Below, piece by piece: positions 9,151 to 18,413 of a stretch of 64,000 nucleotides of DNA. Origin of the DNA: Aequorivita soesokkakensis (lineage in GTDB: Bacteria; Bacteroidota; Bacteroidia; Flavobacteriales; Flavobacteriaceae); assembly GCF_001641085.1 (NCBI RefSeq), contig NZ_LXIE01000010.1, positions 1 to 64,000 on the forward strand. Direction: 5' to 3'. The notes beneath the pieces were generated by a model. The model made no database searches. It worked only from the letters and a program-made list of their open reading frames with translations, and was not told the origin of the DNA. Positions within the stretch are counted from its first letter, which is position 1, and each line of letters starts with the position of its first letter. Both the position numbers and the translations under genes were made by a program.

Positions 9151-10905
9151 TTAGGATTTTATTTCAACTTTTAAATGAAGTTCTTCCAATTGTTTTTCGT
9201 CAATCGGCGCTGGTGCATCTATCATCACGTCGCGACCTGCATTGTTTTTTGGGAAAGCAATAAAGTCGCGAATGGTTTCCTGTCCGCCCAAAATGGCAAC
9301 CAATCTATCCAAACCAAAAGCAATTCCGCCGTGTGGTGGCGCGCCGTATTGAAAGGCATCCATCAAAAAGCCAAACTGCGCTTTTGCTTCTTCAGGTGTG
9401 AAACCTAAATAGTCAAACATCAACGCCTGTGTTTTTTTATCGTGAATTCTTATTGAGCCACCGCCTATTTCATTTCCGTTTAAAACTAAATCGTAGGCGT
9501 TTGCTTTTACTTCGCCGGGGTTTGTGGCTAAAAGTTCAAGCTGTCCCGGTTTTGGGGAAGTGAAGGGGTGGTGCATCGCGTGATAACGCTCCGTTTCTTC
9601 GTCCCATTCCAAAAGCGGGAAATCCACAACCCAAAGTGGGGCAAATTCATTATTCTTGCGTAAACCAAGTTGTTCTGCCAAATGCATACGCAATGCACTC
9701 AACTGTGTTCTCGCTTTGTTTTTTGTTCCGGAAAGTACACAGATTAAATCACCAGCTTTTGCGCCAGTTGCTTCTGCCCACTTTGCCAAATCTTCTTCAG
9801 TGTAAAATTTATCTACGGAAGATTTATAGGTTCCGTCCTCATTGCAGCGAACGTAAACCATTCCTAAAGCACCAATTTGTGGACGCTTTAACCAATCAAT
9901 TAAATTGTCTATTTCTTTTCTGGTGAAAGCATTTCCTCCCGGAACTGCTATTCCAACTACCAATTCAGCTTGGTTGAAAACGCCGAAATCTTTGTGTTGT
10001 GAAACAGCGTTTAACTCACCAAACTCCATTCCGAAACGGATGTCTGGTTTGTCGTTTCCGTATTTTTCCATCGCTTCATCATAGGTCATTCGCGGGAATT
10101 CGGAAATTTCAATGCCGTTTATTTCTTTCAATAAATGTTTTGTCAAACCTTCAAAAGCATTCAAAATATCTTCTTGCTCCACGAAAGCCATTTCGCAGTC
10201 AATTTGTGTGAATTCCGGCTGGCGGTCTGCACGCAAATCTTCATCGCGGAAGCATTTTACTATTTGAAAATACTTATCCAATCCACCTACCATTAGTAAT
10301 TGCTTAAAGGTTTGTGGCGATTGCGGAAGTGCGTAAAACTGCCCTTCGTTCATTCGGGAAGGCACTACGAAATCGCGCGCTCCTTCTGGAGTTGATTTTA
10401 TTAAATAAGGAGTTTCCACTTCAATAAATCCTTCATTTGAAAGATAATTACGAACCGCCATCGCAACCTTTGAACGGAAAATTAAATTTTCGCGTACTGG
10501 TTTTCTACGAATATCCAAATAACGATATTTCATTCGCAAATCCTCGCCACCGTCGGTTTCGTCTTCTATGGTGAAGGGTGGGGTAAGTGATTCATTCAGA
10601 ATAGTTAGTTCAGAAACCAAAATTTCTACATTGCCGGTTGGCATATTTGGATTTTTGGATTCGCGCTCAATTACGGTTCCCGTTACTTGGATTACGAACT
10701 CACGCCCTAGTTTTGCAGCTTTTTCTATTACTTCTTTTGAAGTTCTTTCCTCATCAAAAATAAGTTGGGTGATGCCGTAGCGGTCGCGAAGGTCTACCCA
10801 CACCATAAAACCTTTGTCGCGGGTTTTTTGTACCCATCCCGCAAGGGTTACTTCCTTATTGATATCTGCCGCTCGAAGCTGACCGTTGTTGTGCGTTCTG
10901 TACAT
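9151..10905 (-). CDS. aspS: Aspartyl-tRNA synthetase
   Basis: A class II synthetase that charges tRNA-Asp. The 584-residue length matches bacterial AspRS (E. coli 590). Domains in order are the N-terminal OB anticodon-binding fold (1-110, [20 protein letters not shown]), the catalytic domain with motif 2 ([18 protein letters not shown]), the bacterial GAD insertion (about 290-400) and motif 3 ([14 protein letters not shown]). It is flanked by a candidate promoter and a terminator, so it is a single-gene unit. asnS is also present in the window, so direct Asn-tRNA charging exists, and whether AspRS is discriminating cannot be read here. Confidence 0.96.
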   Translation of the reverse strand: MYRTHNNGQLRAADINKEVTLAGWVQKTRDKGFMVWVDLRDRYGITQLIFDEERTSKEVIEKAAKLGREFVIQVTGTVIERESKNPNMPTGNVEILVSELTILNESLTPPFTIEDETDGGEDLRMKYRYLDIRRKPVRENLIFRSKVAMAVRNYLSNEGFIEVETPYLIKSTPEGARDFVVPSRMNEGQFYALPQSPQTFKQLLMVGGLDKYFQIVKCFRDEDLRADRQPEFTQIDCEMAFVEQEDILNAFEGLTKHLLKEINGIEISEFPRMTYDEAMEKYGNDKPDIRFGMEFGELNAVSQHKDFGVFNQAELVVGIAVPGGNAFTRKEIDNLIDWLKRPQIGALGMVYVRCNEDGTYKSSVDKFYTEEDLAKWAEATGAKAGDLICVLSGTKNKARTQLSALRMHLAEQLGLRKNNEFAPLWVVDFPLLEWDEETERYHAMHHPFTSPKPGQLELLATNPGEVKANAYDLVLNGNEIGGGSIRIHDKKTQALMFDYLGFTPEEAKAQFGFLMDAFQYGAPPHGGIAFGLDRLVAILGGQETIRDFIAFPKNNAGRDVMIDAPAPIDEKQLEELHLKVEIKS

Positions 10906-10930
10906 TTTATTCTGAAAAAAATTAAGGGTG

Positions 10931-10938
10931 CAAATTTA
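10931..10938 (-). promoter_or_regulatory. Candidate -7 element for aspS
   Basis: TAAATTTG on the minus strand, an exact TAnnTTTG match, 25 bases before the start codon. The -33 region reads TTC rather than TTG. The rest of the 250-base gap to 11152 contains an imperfect repeat (AAGAACCAAGATTCAAGAAC) around 11028-11052 and nothing coding. Confidence 0.45.
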
Positions 10939-11152
10939 ATAAGTATTAAATGAATTGAAGTGGTTTTGAAGGGATTATTATTTAGGCGGATAAATTGTGC
11001 AACTTAATTAAGACGTTTGGTACTTAAAGAACCAAGATTCAAGAACCAAGACTTTCTTTAGAGCGGGTGGGACTTTTATAAGTGCGGAAGTAATATTTGT
11101 TAAAGCAGAAGCTCTATGTGTAAAAGTAGTTTCGTGAATATAAAAACTAGAG

Positions 11153-11851
11153 CTAGTTTTTTATAAACTTTTTCACAACAGTATTACCGTTTTCATCTTC
11201 AATATTTAGAAAATACATGCCGCTTGATAGATTGGAAACATCTATGGAGGTTTGTTTTTCAAGCGCTAAAGTTTGGGAGCTTAAAAGTTTGCCTTCTATG
11301 TTGAAGATTTTGACTTTTAGATTTTCTGTAGGATTTGTTGCACTTAAAAACATTTTGTCTTTTGCGGGGTTTGGGTATAGTTGAAATTTATTTTTTTGAA
11401 AGTCTGAAGTGGAAAGTGGGTAACTTTTAAAAATGGCATAACCCATTAAAGGGCTTGACATAGAAAGTACCTTGCCTCCATTATCTTGAGTGATACTGAA
11501 CCAAAAGCCATTTGAAATAAAACCAAAATAATCGTATTCAAACCAGTTATGTTGCTGTATGCCACAATCATTTGTGGTTGCTATAAAACTAATGGAGCTC
11601 AAATCATTTGGAGGAAAAAACTCATAAGTACCGCTAAAGGTATTACAGGCGCCTTCGCCACTATAAGTTAAATCTTCTGAAATCCTTAAATAGGGAGTAA
11701 TAGACGGACTAATAAGAGACACATCATACAAAGTGCCCTCATCTGTAGACATTACTTCATACAAATACCAGTCATTTTCAAAAAGTTGTGGGTCTTGCGC
11801 AAAAGAAATTGCACTAATGTTGAATAGCAGAAGGTATAATAGTGTTTTCAT
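11153..11851 (-). CDS. Secreted protein with META/HslJ-like domain and T9SS sorting tail
   Basis: 232 residues: signal peptide (1-18, AISFA-QD), a middle domain and a type A T9SS tail (about 155-232, FQLYPNPAKDKMF). The middle (NDWYLYEV..., LRISEDLTYSGEGACNTFSGTYEF...) has the order of a META/HslJ-like lipocalin-type fold: a strand with W, then G-x-x-x-CN-x-x-x-G-x-Y. The function is unknown, and it is probably exported to the cell surface or medium. It lies three bases downstream of the leucine-rich-repeat gene, so the two are co-transcribed, and they share an almost identical tail at DNA level. Confidence 0.8.
   Translation of the reverse strand: MKTLLYLLLFNISAISFAQDPQLFENDWYLYEVMSTDEGTLYDVSLISPSITPYLRISEDLTYSGEGACNTFSGTYEFFPPNDLSSISFIATTNDCGIQQHNWFEYDYFGFISNGFWFSITQDNGGKVLSMSSPLMGYAIFKSYPLSTSDFQKNKFQLYPNPAKDKMFLSATNPTENLKVKIFNIEGKLLSSQTLALEKQTSIDVSNLSSGMYFLNIEDENGNTVVKKFIKN
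11160..11380. repeat. Near-identical sorting-domain DNA, copy 1 (copy 2 at 11862-12082)
   Basis: About 220 bases encoding the last 70-odd residues of the META-like protein align without gaps to 11862-12082 of the LRR gene, with roughly one difference in ten by eye. The 64 bases from GGAAACATCTATGGA onward are especially alike. The upstream domains of the two proteins are unrelated, so the tail has been copied or converted as a module. Confidence 0.85.
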
Positions 11852-11854
11852 AAT

Positions 11855-13039
11855 TTATTCTTTTATAAATTTTTTCACTGCAGTATTACCGTTTTCATCC
11901 TCAATATTTAGAAAATACATACCGCTTGATAAATTGGAAACATCTATGGAAGTTTGTTTTTCAAGCGCTAAAGTTTGGGAGCTTAAAAGTTTACCTTCTA
12001 TGTTGAAGATTTTAATTTTTAGGTTTTCTGAGGGGTTTTGTGAACTTAAAAACAGTTCATTTTTTGCGGGGTTTGGGTGGATTGAAAAAGCACTGTCCTC
12101 TTGGGAGGAAACACCTAATGTGCAATCTTCAGAATAAACAAAATCTGCATCTATGCGCCAATTATCATAAGGAGCCTCATGGTTTGTTGCGGCTACTTCA
12201 TCATCTACTTTTACGCAATGCAATTCGGTGAGTTCACATGGGATTCCTTCAAATAGGCAGGGTAGGGTCACGGTTAATATTTCGTTATTACCGTTTCTTG
12301 CGTCAACCGTTTCCAAGAAAAATAAATTCGTGCCATAAACTATCTCTAAGTTTACGTTGTTGCTAAGATCTAAAGTTGTAAAAAGCGGGCCTATATATCC
12401 ATCAAAATTACCAAAATAGAGTTCTTTTAGGAGAATATTATTGCTAACATCTAGTGAAGAGATATCTACACCTGTTAAGTTCAAATATTCCAATAAAAGG
12501 TTTTGGGATAAGTCAATTTCAGAAATAAATGCTCCATCAGCAATCAATGTTTTAAGATTTACACTATTTGAAAGATCAATTGTATCAATCCAACAATCTC
12601 CCATCTCTAATGTTTCCAAATTTATGTTATTTGAAAGGTCAATGTTATCCAGCTGATGTAAAACCTGAATGTCTAAGCTTTCCAAAAGAATATTGCCTGA
12701 AATATTTATTGAGGTTAAAGGATTTGCGTGACAGATAAGGTTTTTCAAATTTGTATTTGACGAAGTATTTAAACTGGTTAAACTATTTCCTCTTACATCT
12801 AAATTTTCCAAAGCTGCAAAATCCTCAATACCCGTTAGATTATGTATGTTTTCATACCTTACATCCAGTGCTATTATTGAATTAATATCAGTTGTTAATA
12901 CTTGACCATTAACAATGCCATCACTATCAATCCCCAAATCAATTAGTGCGCGCTCAAAATTTTGATCGGGAATATTTGTTATTTGCGCAAAAGAAATTGT
13001 GCAGGTGCATAAAAAAAGAATGAGTAGTAGTGTTTTCAT
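11855..13039 (-). CDS. Secreted leucine-rich-repeat protein with T9SS sorting tail
   Basis: 394 residues. The signal peptide (1-18, TISFA-QI) is followed by the usual INIPDQNFE-ALIDLGID-type opening of flavobacterial LRR proteins. About ten repeats of 20-22 residues follow (L..LDLSNN.NL..L; for instance NLETLEMGDCWIDTIDLSNS). A short linker leads to the T9SS sorting domain (about 315-394, FSIHPNPAKNELF). LRR proteins of this type are surface-exposed binding proteins, but no ligand can be inferred. No convincing promoter was found upstream. Confidence 0.85.
   Translation of the reverse strand: MKTLLLILFLCTCTISFAQITNIPDQNFERALIDLGIDSDGIVNGQVLTTDINSIIALDVRYENIHNLTGIEDFAALENLDVRGNSLTSLNTSSNTNLKNLICHANPLTSINISGNILLESLDIQVLHQLDNIDLSNNINLETLEMGDCWIDTIDLSNSVNLKTLIADGAFISEIDLSQNLLLEYLNLTGVDISSLDVSNNILLKELYFGNFDGYIGPLFTTLDLSNNVNLEIVYGTNLFFLETVDARNGNNEILTVTLPCLFEGIPCELTELHCVKVDDEVAATNHEAPYDNWRIDADFVYSEDCTLGVSSQEDSAFSIHPNPAKNELFLSSQNPSENLKIKIFNIEGKLLSSQTLALEKQTSIDVSNLSSGMYFLNIEDENGNTAVKKFIKE
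11862..12082. repeat. Near-identical sorting-domain DNA, copy 2
   Basis: Partner of 11160-11380. It encodes the C-terminal T9SS domain of the leucine-rich-repeat protein. Confidence 0.85.
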
Positions 13040-13144
13040 AACTTTGATGGTTAATAGATTGTTGACCTTTTAAAGGTAAGTCAAAACCTACAATAATAAA
13101 AAAGGGTTTACCCTGTTTTTCAAGAAGCCCGTTTCCTACAAATT

Positions 13145-13182
13145 AAAACCCTCTTAGGAAAACAACTTCCTAAGAGGGTTTT
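13145..13182. terminator. Strong terminator after the efflux operon
   Basis: Perfect 16-base arms (AAAACCCTCTTAGGAA and its complement) around a six-base loop AACAAC. It lies about 70 bases beyond the RND permease stop and upstream of the LRR gene, and is symmetrical enough to act in both directions. Confidence 0.85.
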
Positions 13183-13212
13183 ATAATTTATTAATACAAG
13201 TTTTGGGCTGAA

Positions 13213-13243
13213 CTTCGACACTTCGGCTACGCTCAGTGTGACA
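13213..13243. repeat. REP-like element after the RND permease gene
   Basis: CTTCGACACTTCGGCTACGC continues with TCAGTGTGACA. The same core (TTCGACTGCGCTCAACGTGACA) occurs at 54868-54890. Short imperfect palindromes of this kind recur between genes in Bacteroidota genomes. Confidence 0.6.
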
Positions 13244-13248
13244 AATAC

Positions 13249-16200
13249 CTATTGATTCTCGATTCGCAATTGTTCCTTCGCCTTTAGTTTCTTTAACTCC
13301 TTCATTCTGCGTTTTTTTCTGAATTTAATCTTGGCGCGGTTTACCAAATAGAACATTACCGGCACCACAATTAAGGTCAAGAAAGTAGCGAAAATCAGTC
13401 CGAAAATTACAGTCCAAGCCAGCGGCCCCCAGAAAATCACGTTATCACCGCCTATATAGATGTTTGGGTTGTAATCTGTAAACAGTCCAAAGAAATCTAT
13501 GTTAAACCCGATAGCCAAAGGCACGAGACCAAGCACAGTAGTAATTGCTGTGAGCAAAACAGGACGCAAACGCGACCTTCCACCCGCAACAATGATGTCA
13601 AAATATTGCTTTTTGGTGAGCATATCATCATCGTCCATTTCTAGGTCGTTCATTTTTCGGTCAATCAAAATCTGGGTGTAATCTATAAGAACAATGGCGT
13701 TGTTCACTACAATACCCGCTAGGGAAATGATACCCATCATCGTCATAATAATCACGAAATCCATATGGAAAACTACCAGCCCGAGAAATACCCCCGCCAA
13801 ACTTAGTACCACCGAAGTTAAAATAATCATCGGTTTGGAAAGCGAGTTGAACTGTGCAACCAAAATAAGCAAGATTCCGCCCAAAGCATAGAATAGTGCC
13901 AACAAAAGGAAGCCCATATTATCTGCCTGTTCTTCCTGCTCGCCCGTAAACGCAAGGTTTATATCTTTTGGAAGCTCGTAATTCTGAAGTTCGGTTTTCA
14001 GATCGTTTACTATTTCGGTGGCATTGTAACCCCCAATTACGTTGGAGTAAACGGTGATGGTTCGTTTTAAATCTTTCCTTTTAATGGAACTGAAGGAAGC
14101 CGTATTGTTCTTAGTCACCATTGCCGAAATAGGCACTTGCACTATGTTTCCTTGGTTATTTCTGAAAGTGATTGGCTGGTTGAAAAGCGCGCTTTCATCA
14201 TAGCGGGATTTTTCGGAAAGGCGGACGTTTATTTCGTAATCGTCATCACCTTCTTTATAGGTGGAAGCTTCTTCCCCAAAAATAGCCCGGCGAAGGGTTT
14301 GCCCAATCTGTCCCGTGGAAATGCCCAACTGGCCCGCTTTTTCACGGTCTACGGTCACGTCCATTTCTGGTTTACTTTTGTTAACGTCTATTTTCAATTC
14401 CTCGATACCGCTTATGCCCAAACCTTCAATATAGGAACGCAGGTTTTCGGCTTGGCGGAGCATTTCTTCGTAATCTTCACCAATCAATTCAATGTTTATT
14501 GGATAACCAACCGGAGGGCCGGCAGCATCTTTTTCAACAATAATGGAAGCTCCGGGGAAGCCTTTTACTGACTCGCGTACTTCTTCCAGCACATCGCTAC
14601 TTTTCACTCCGCGGCGCAATTGATAGTCGCGCATCGAAAGTGTGATTTTTCCTTTTTGAGGCATTTCATTGCTTTGGCCACCGTCCGTTTGTGGGTTTCC
14701 GGCACCTTGACCAACCTGTGAAATGGCAGATTCTACCATATAATTGTAGCCATTGTCGTCATATTTTGATATGGCATCAAACACGCGTTGTTCTACTTTT
14801 TTGGTAAGCTCGTTTGTTTTTTCAATGTCCGTTCCCTGCGGATATTCTATATATGTAATTATTTGGTTCGGTTCATTTTCGGGGAAGAAGAGCACATTTG
14901 GCTGCGCAATTCCCACTAAAACGAAAGACATAAGTAACAGTATAATTGTTCCGAAGAAAAACACGTAGGCTTTTCTTCCGCGCAAAGCATATTTTAGAAT
15001 TCTTTCGTAAAAATTTTCAAGCTTTTTAAGCGATTTGTACTGAAAATAATCAACTGCCCCGGCCAAGATATATTTATAAACCCAAAGCATAATTGCGGAA
15101 AGAATGGCCAAGTTTCCAAAACCACGGAATGCGGCAACATCCATCGCAAAGCCTGCAACCAAAAGCAAAATACCTACTCCCAGCAGAATTAAACTCCAGC
15201 GGATTAGTTTCTTTTTTGTCATGGACTCTTCTTCAGTTTTCATAAATTCTGAAGTAAGCATGGAGTTAATTATCAGCGCCACAAAAAGCGATGATGAAAG
15301 CACCACGGAAAGTGTTATGGGGAAATAAATCATAAACTTACCGATCATTCCCGGCCAAAGCCCAAGCGGGAAAAACGCCGCTAATGTGGTTGCTGTAGAA
15401 GCGATAATAGGCCAAGCAATTTCGCCCATTCCTTGTTTTGCGGCTTTTCTAGGTGGCATGCCTTCGCTCATAAGCGTGTACACGTTCTCCACTACCACAA
15501 TACCGTTATCTACAAGCATTCCAAGACCCATCACAAGCCCGAAAAGCACCATAGTGTTTAGCGTAAAGCCCAAGGAAGAAAGGATAAAAAGCGACATCAA
15601 CATGGAAAGCGGAATGGCAAAACCTACGAAAAGTGCGTTTCTGAAACCTAAGAAAAACATCAAAACCAATACAACCAAAATTACCCCGAAGATGATGTTG
15701 TTTACCAAGTCGTTCACTTGGTTTTCGGTTTTTATGGATTGGTCGTTTGTGAGGCTAATATGCAGACTTTTTGGAAGATAATTTTCCTGTTCTTCGGCTA
15801 CAATTTTTTTGATCTGCTCTACGGCCTCGATCATGTTTTTTCCGGCGCGTTTTTTCACATCTAGCATTACTACGGGCTCGCCGTATTCACGGGCGTAGGT
15901 TGTAGCGTCTTTTTCCTTAAATTTTATCTCGGCAATGTCTTTTAGGAAAATAATTCCGTCATCTTTTTTAACTACAACGTTCTCCAACTCCTTCGGGTCT
16001 TTAATTTCACCAGTAATTCGGATGTTTTTTTGAACTCCGTTGGTAATAATATTTCCACCGGAAATAGTGTTGTTTTCACCTTTTACCGCGTTGATGATGT
16101 TGTCAAAACTTACCTGCGAGGCGGTCATTTTATAGATGTCAACCGCAACTTCAACTTCCTTTTCCTCGGCTCCACGGATAGTTGCTTCTTTAATCTGCGG

Positions 16201-16743
16201 AAGTAATTCAATTTTATCTTGAAGATATTCGCCGTATTCCTTAAGCTGCTGCACGGGATAGTCGCCCGTAAGATTTATGTTGAGGATGGGCATTTCTTCC
16301 GAAAAATTTAAGTCGAAAACATTCGGCTCTACCTTTGCGCCATTGGTAAGTGTGGGCCAGGTAGTTTCAGATTTCACTTGATCCACCTTATCTTTTACGG
16401 ACTGTTTTGCTACGGGAATTTCAACATTTTCCTCAAATTCAACAATAATAATAGAGTAATCCTGAAGGGTTGTTGAGGTAATTTCCTTTACGCCTGCAAC
16501 GTCCTTAAATTCCTCTTCGAGTGGTTCAGTGATGAATTTTTCGACGTCTTCTGCAGAGTTTCCGGGGTTTACGGAACTCACGTAAATTTTGGTTTCAATA
16601 ATCTCAGGAAAAGCCTCGCGCGGCATGCTATAATATGAATAAGCACCCAAAAACAGGATGATGGCCATAATTACATAGACCGTCATTTTATTGTCAATGG
16701 CCCAAGACGAAATACTAAATTCTTTATACGGGTTTTTGCTCAT
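13249..16743 (-). CDS. RND efflux permease (HAE1/AcrB superfamily)
   Basis: This 1164-residue inner-membrane pump is driven by the proton gradient and forms the tripartite exporter with the adaptor and TolC encoded upstream. It begins with a cytoplasmic stretch and TM1 (about 20-40), then has two large periplasmic loops and 12 membrane helices. It is longer than AcrB (1049), partly from an extra hydrophobic insert around 510-560 and a Lys-rich tail. In TM4 the AcrB 'VDDAIV' is VDNGIV, and the TM10 Lys site (AKNAI) is VNNAIV, so the AcrB proton-relay residues are only partly kept. The substrate is unknown. The start ATG lies 15 bases after the adaptor stop. Confidence 0.92.
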   Translation of the reverse strand: MSKNPYKEFSISSWAIDNKMTVYVIMAIILFLGAYSYYSMPREAFPEIIETKIYVSSVNPGNSAEDVEKFITEPLEEEFKDVAGVKEITSTTLQDYSIIIVEFEENVEIPVAKQSVKDKVDQVKSETTWPTLTNGAKVEPNVFDLNFSEEMPILNINLTGDYPVQQLKEYGEYLQDKIELLPQIKEATIRGAEEKEVEVAVDIYKMTASQVSFDNIINAVKGENNTISGGNIITNGVQKNIRITGEIKDPKELENVVVKKDDGIIFLKDIAEIKFKEKDATTYAREYGEPVVMLDVKKRAGKNMIEAVEQIKKIVAEEQENYLPKSLHISLTNDQSIKTENQVNDLVNNIIFGVILVVLVLMFFLGFRNALFVGFAIPLSMLMSLFILSSLGFTLNTMVLFGLVMGLGMLVDNGIVVVENVYTLMSEGMPPRKAAKQGMGEIAWPIIASTATTLAAFFPLGLWPGMIGKFMIYFPITLSVVLSSSLFVALIINSMLTSEFMKTEEESMTKKKLIRWSLILLGVGILLLVAGFAMDVAAFRGFGNLAILSAIMLWVYKYILAGAVDYFQYKSLKKLENFYERILKYALRGRKAYVFFFGTIILLLMSFVLVGIAQPNVLFFPENEPNQIITYIEYPQGTDIEKTNELTKKVEQRVFDAISKYDDNGYNYMVESAISQVGQGAGNPQTDGGQSNEMPQKGKITLSMRDYQLRRGVKSSDVLEEVRESVKGFPGASIIVEKDAAGPPVGYPINIELIGEDYEEMLRQAENLRSYIEGLGISGIEELKIDVNKSKPEMDVTVDREKAGQLGISTGQIGQTLRRAIFGEEASTYKEGDDDYEINVRLSEKSRYDESALFNQPITFRNNQGNIVQVPISAMVTKNNTASFSSIKRKDLKRTITVYSNVIGGYNATEIVNDLKTELQNYELPKDINLAFTGEQEEQADNMGFLLLALFYALGGILLILVAQFNSLSKPMIILTSVVLSLAGVFLGLVVFHMDFVIIMTMMGIISLAGIVVNNAIVLIDYTQILIDRKMNDLEMDDDDMLTKKQYFDIIVAGGRSRLRPVLLTAITTVLGLVPLAIGFNIDFFGLFTDYNPNIYIGGDNVIFWGPLAWTVIFGLIFATFLTLIVVPVMFYLVNRAKIKFRKKRRMKELKKLKAKEQLRIENQ

Positions 16744-16758
16744 GGTGCAAAGGGTTTC

Positions 16759-17919
16759 TTAGTTTTTGATGGTTACTTTCTGTCCGTCGCGAAGGGTTTT
16801 TGCACCTTCCTTGATTATGGTATCGCCTTTTTTAAGGCCAGATTTTACCTCTGTATGGTTTTGGTATGAAAGTCCTGTTTCAAGAAGAACACGTTTTGCT
16901 ACACCTACTGAATCGTTTATGGGTTGGTAGATATAGGCTATTGTTTCGCCAGCGGCGTTTTCCTGCAATACATTTTCTGGAACGGTAATGGCTCCTTCCG
17001 CGCTGTAATCGTTCACTTTTACAGTGGCGATAAGGTTTGGTTTTACCAATCCATCTTTATTTGGAATTTCTACTTGTATTTCAAAACTTCTGTTGTTCGG
17101 ATTTATGTAGTTGCTTACTTGGCGAACGGTTCCGGTGAATTCTTCATTTATTGAAGCCAACTTCACCTTTACTTGCGTTCCCTTTTTTATGTTTCTAAGA
17201 TAGGTTTCGGGGATGGAAGCTTTCACGTACATATCGCTCAAGTTCACCAAGCGGATGATTGGGGTTTGCCCGGGAACCACCACTTGTCCCGGATCTGAAA
17301 TAATTTCGTCCACTACACCGCTAAATGGGGCTGTAACTACTGTTTTTCCTAACTGTGAACGCATTTGCTGGGTAGCATTTTTGGCAGCTTCATAATTAGT
17401 TTTGGCTTGCAAATACTGTATTTCGGAACCAATTTTTTGTTCCCACAAACGCTCTTGACGTTCAAAAGTGGTTTTTGCCAATGCCAACTGAGCTTCCTGT
17501 TGTGCAACTTGGCTGGACATTCCGCCATCGTCTATTTTCGCAAGACGCTGTCCTTTGGAAACGCGTTGGCCTTCCTTCACATACACATTGGTAAGTACAC
17601 CGGAATATTCCGCATTTAAAACTACATTTTGATCTGTCTCCACATTGCCTTGCACTTCAACATAATGTTTAAAAAGGGTGTCTTTAATTACCTCAGCAGT
17701 GATTAAAGCTGGTCTTTCTTTCTTTTCATTTTCGTCTATGTAGGCGTTCAATTTATCGATGTCGGCCTTAAGTTCGCGCTGCTGTTTGTTCAGTTCGGCA
17801 CGCTTGGCTTTTACCGCCGCCATGTCTTTCGAATCAATAACCGCATCAACAGATTTGTTGTCACCACCGCAGGAAGCGAGGGTGATGATTGTTATTAGTA
17901 ATAGAAGTGATTTTTTCAT
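16759..17919 (-). CDS. RND periplasmic adaptor lipoprotein (membrane fusion protein)
   Basis: 386 residues with the lipobox LASC (Cys17), so it is anchored to the inner membrane. A Lys/Glu-rich helix (about 33-67) precedes the classic HlyD/AcrA layout: barrel strand ITAEVIKDTLFKHYVEVQG, lipoyl half (VLTNVYVKEGQRVSKGQRLAKID), alpha hairpin (130-195), second lipoyl half (VVTAPFSGVVDEIISDPG) and membrane-proximal barrel. It links the permease to TolC. It is placed between the four-helix-bundle gene and the permease in the TetR-headed operon. Confidence 0.93.
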   Translation of the reverse strand: MKKSLLLLITIITLASCGGDNKSVDAVIDSKDMAAVKAKRAELNKQQRELKADIDKLNAYIDENEKKERPALITAEVIKDTLFKHYVEVQGNVETDQNVVLNAEYSGVLTNVYVKEGQRVSKGQRLAKIDDGGMSSQVAQQEAQLALAKTTFERQERLWEQKIGSEIQYLQAKTNYEAAKNATQQMRSQLGKTVVTAPFSGVVDEIISDPGQVVVPGQTPIIRLVNLSDMYVKASIPETYLRNIKKGTQVKVKLASINEEFTGTVRQVSNYINPNNRSFEIQVEIPNKDGLVKPNLIATVKVNDYSAEGAITVPENVLQENAAGETIAYIYQPINDSVGVAKRVLLETGLSYQNHTEVKSGLKKGDTIIKEGAKTLRDGQKVTIKN

Positions 17920-17939
17920 TGTTGATTTATTTTTAAAAA

Positions 17940-17974
17940 GTCGATTAGTTTAGGAGTTGATTAGTTTAGGAGTT
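17940..17974. repeat. Tandem repeat at the left flank of the four-helix-bundle gene
   Basis: GATTAGTTTAGGAGTT occurs twice in a row. The mirror-image sequence (AACTCTAAACTCCTCAACTC) lies on the other side of the gene at 18376-18412, so the 4HB gene is bracketed by degenerate inverted repeats. Confidence 0.65.
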
Positions 17975-17978
17975 GGGC

Positions 17979-18341
17979 TTAGTTAGGAATTTGTGATTTA
18001 TATAAACCGTCGAGCATAGCTGTAATTTCGGTTATGTCGTTTCTTAGTTCAAAATATTTTTCCTCGTTTAAAAATTCCAAATCGTTAGAAAGGATACATT
18101 GGTTTAATAATTCAAGTGCGGAACTATAGGCAATTTCTGTAAATCGTCCCTTATCCTTGTTAGTATGTCTTCCAGTTCCTTCCGCAATATTAGAGGAAAT
18201 TGAAACTGCAGCTCTCCTCATTTGACTGGTAAGACCGAACTTTTCTTCGGAAGGAAAATCAGCCGTAGCTTTATATATTTTAATGGAAACTTGTTTTGAT
18301 CGTTGCCAAACCTGTAGTTTTTCAAAACCGAAAATTTTCAT
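17979..18341 (-). CDS. Four-helix-bundle protein (S23/IVP family)
   Basis: About 120 residues of the family first met in intervening sequences of 23S rRNA genes (S23) and now found as free-standing genes of unknown function. Diagnostic stretches are FEKLQVWQRSKQVSIKIYK, QMRRAAVSISSNIAEGTGR and the terminal helix with LDGLYKSQ. The start is ATG 18341 (MKIFGFEKL). It breaks the TolC-adaptor order of an efflux operon, is bracketed by degenerate inverted repeats, and has no evident role in export. It may be a passenger acquired by the operon. Confidence 0.9.
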   Translation of the reverse strand: MKIFGFEKLQVWQRSKQVSIKIYKATADFPSEEKFGLTSQMRRAAVSISSNIAEGTGRHTNKDKGRFTEIAYSSALELLNQCILSNDLEFLNEEKYFELRNDITEITAMLDGLYKSQIPN

Positions 18342-18375
18342 AATCAAATTATTTTAGTCGTCATTCTTTAATTGC

Positions 18376-18412
18376 GCTCTCAACTCTAAACTCCTCAACT
18401 CCTCAACTTTTA
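18376..18412. repeat. Repeat at the right flank of the four-helix-bundle gene
   Basis: CAACTCTAAACTCCTCAACT and CCTCAACTTTT, the inverted counterpart of the GGAGTT-rich repeat at 17940-17974. Confidence 0.55.
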
Positions 18413-18413
18413 A

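Noticed and set aside
14137-14571. 144-codon open frame on the plus strand within the RND permease
   Set aside because: Antisense shadow of a conserved pump gene, without motifs.
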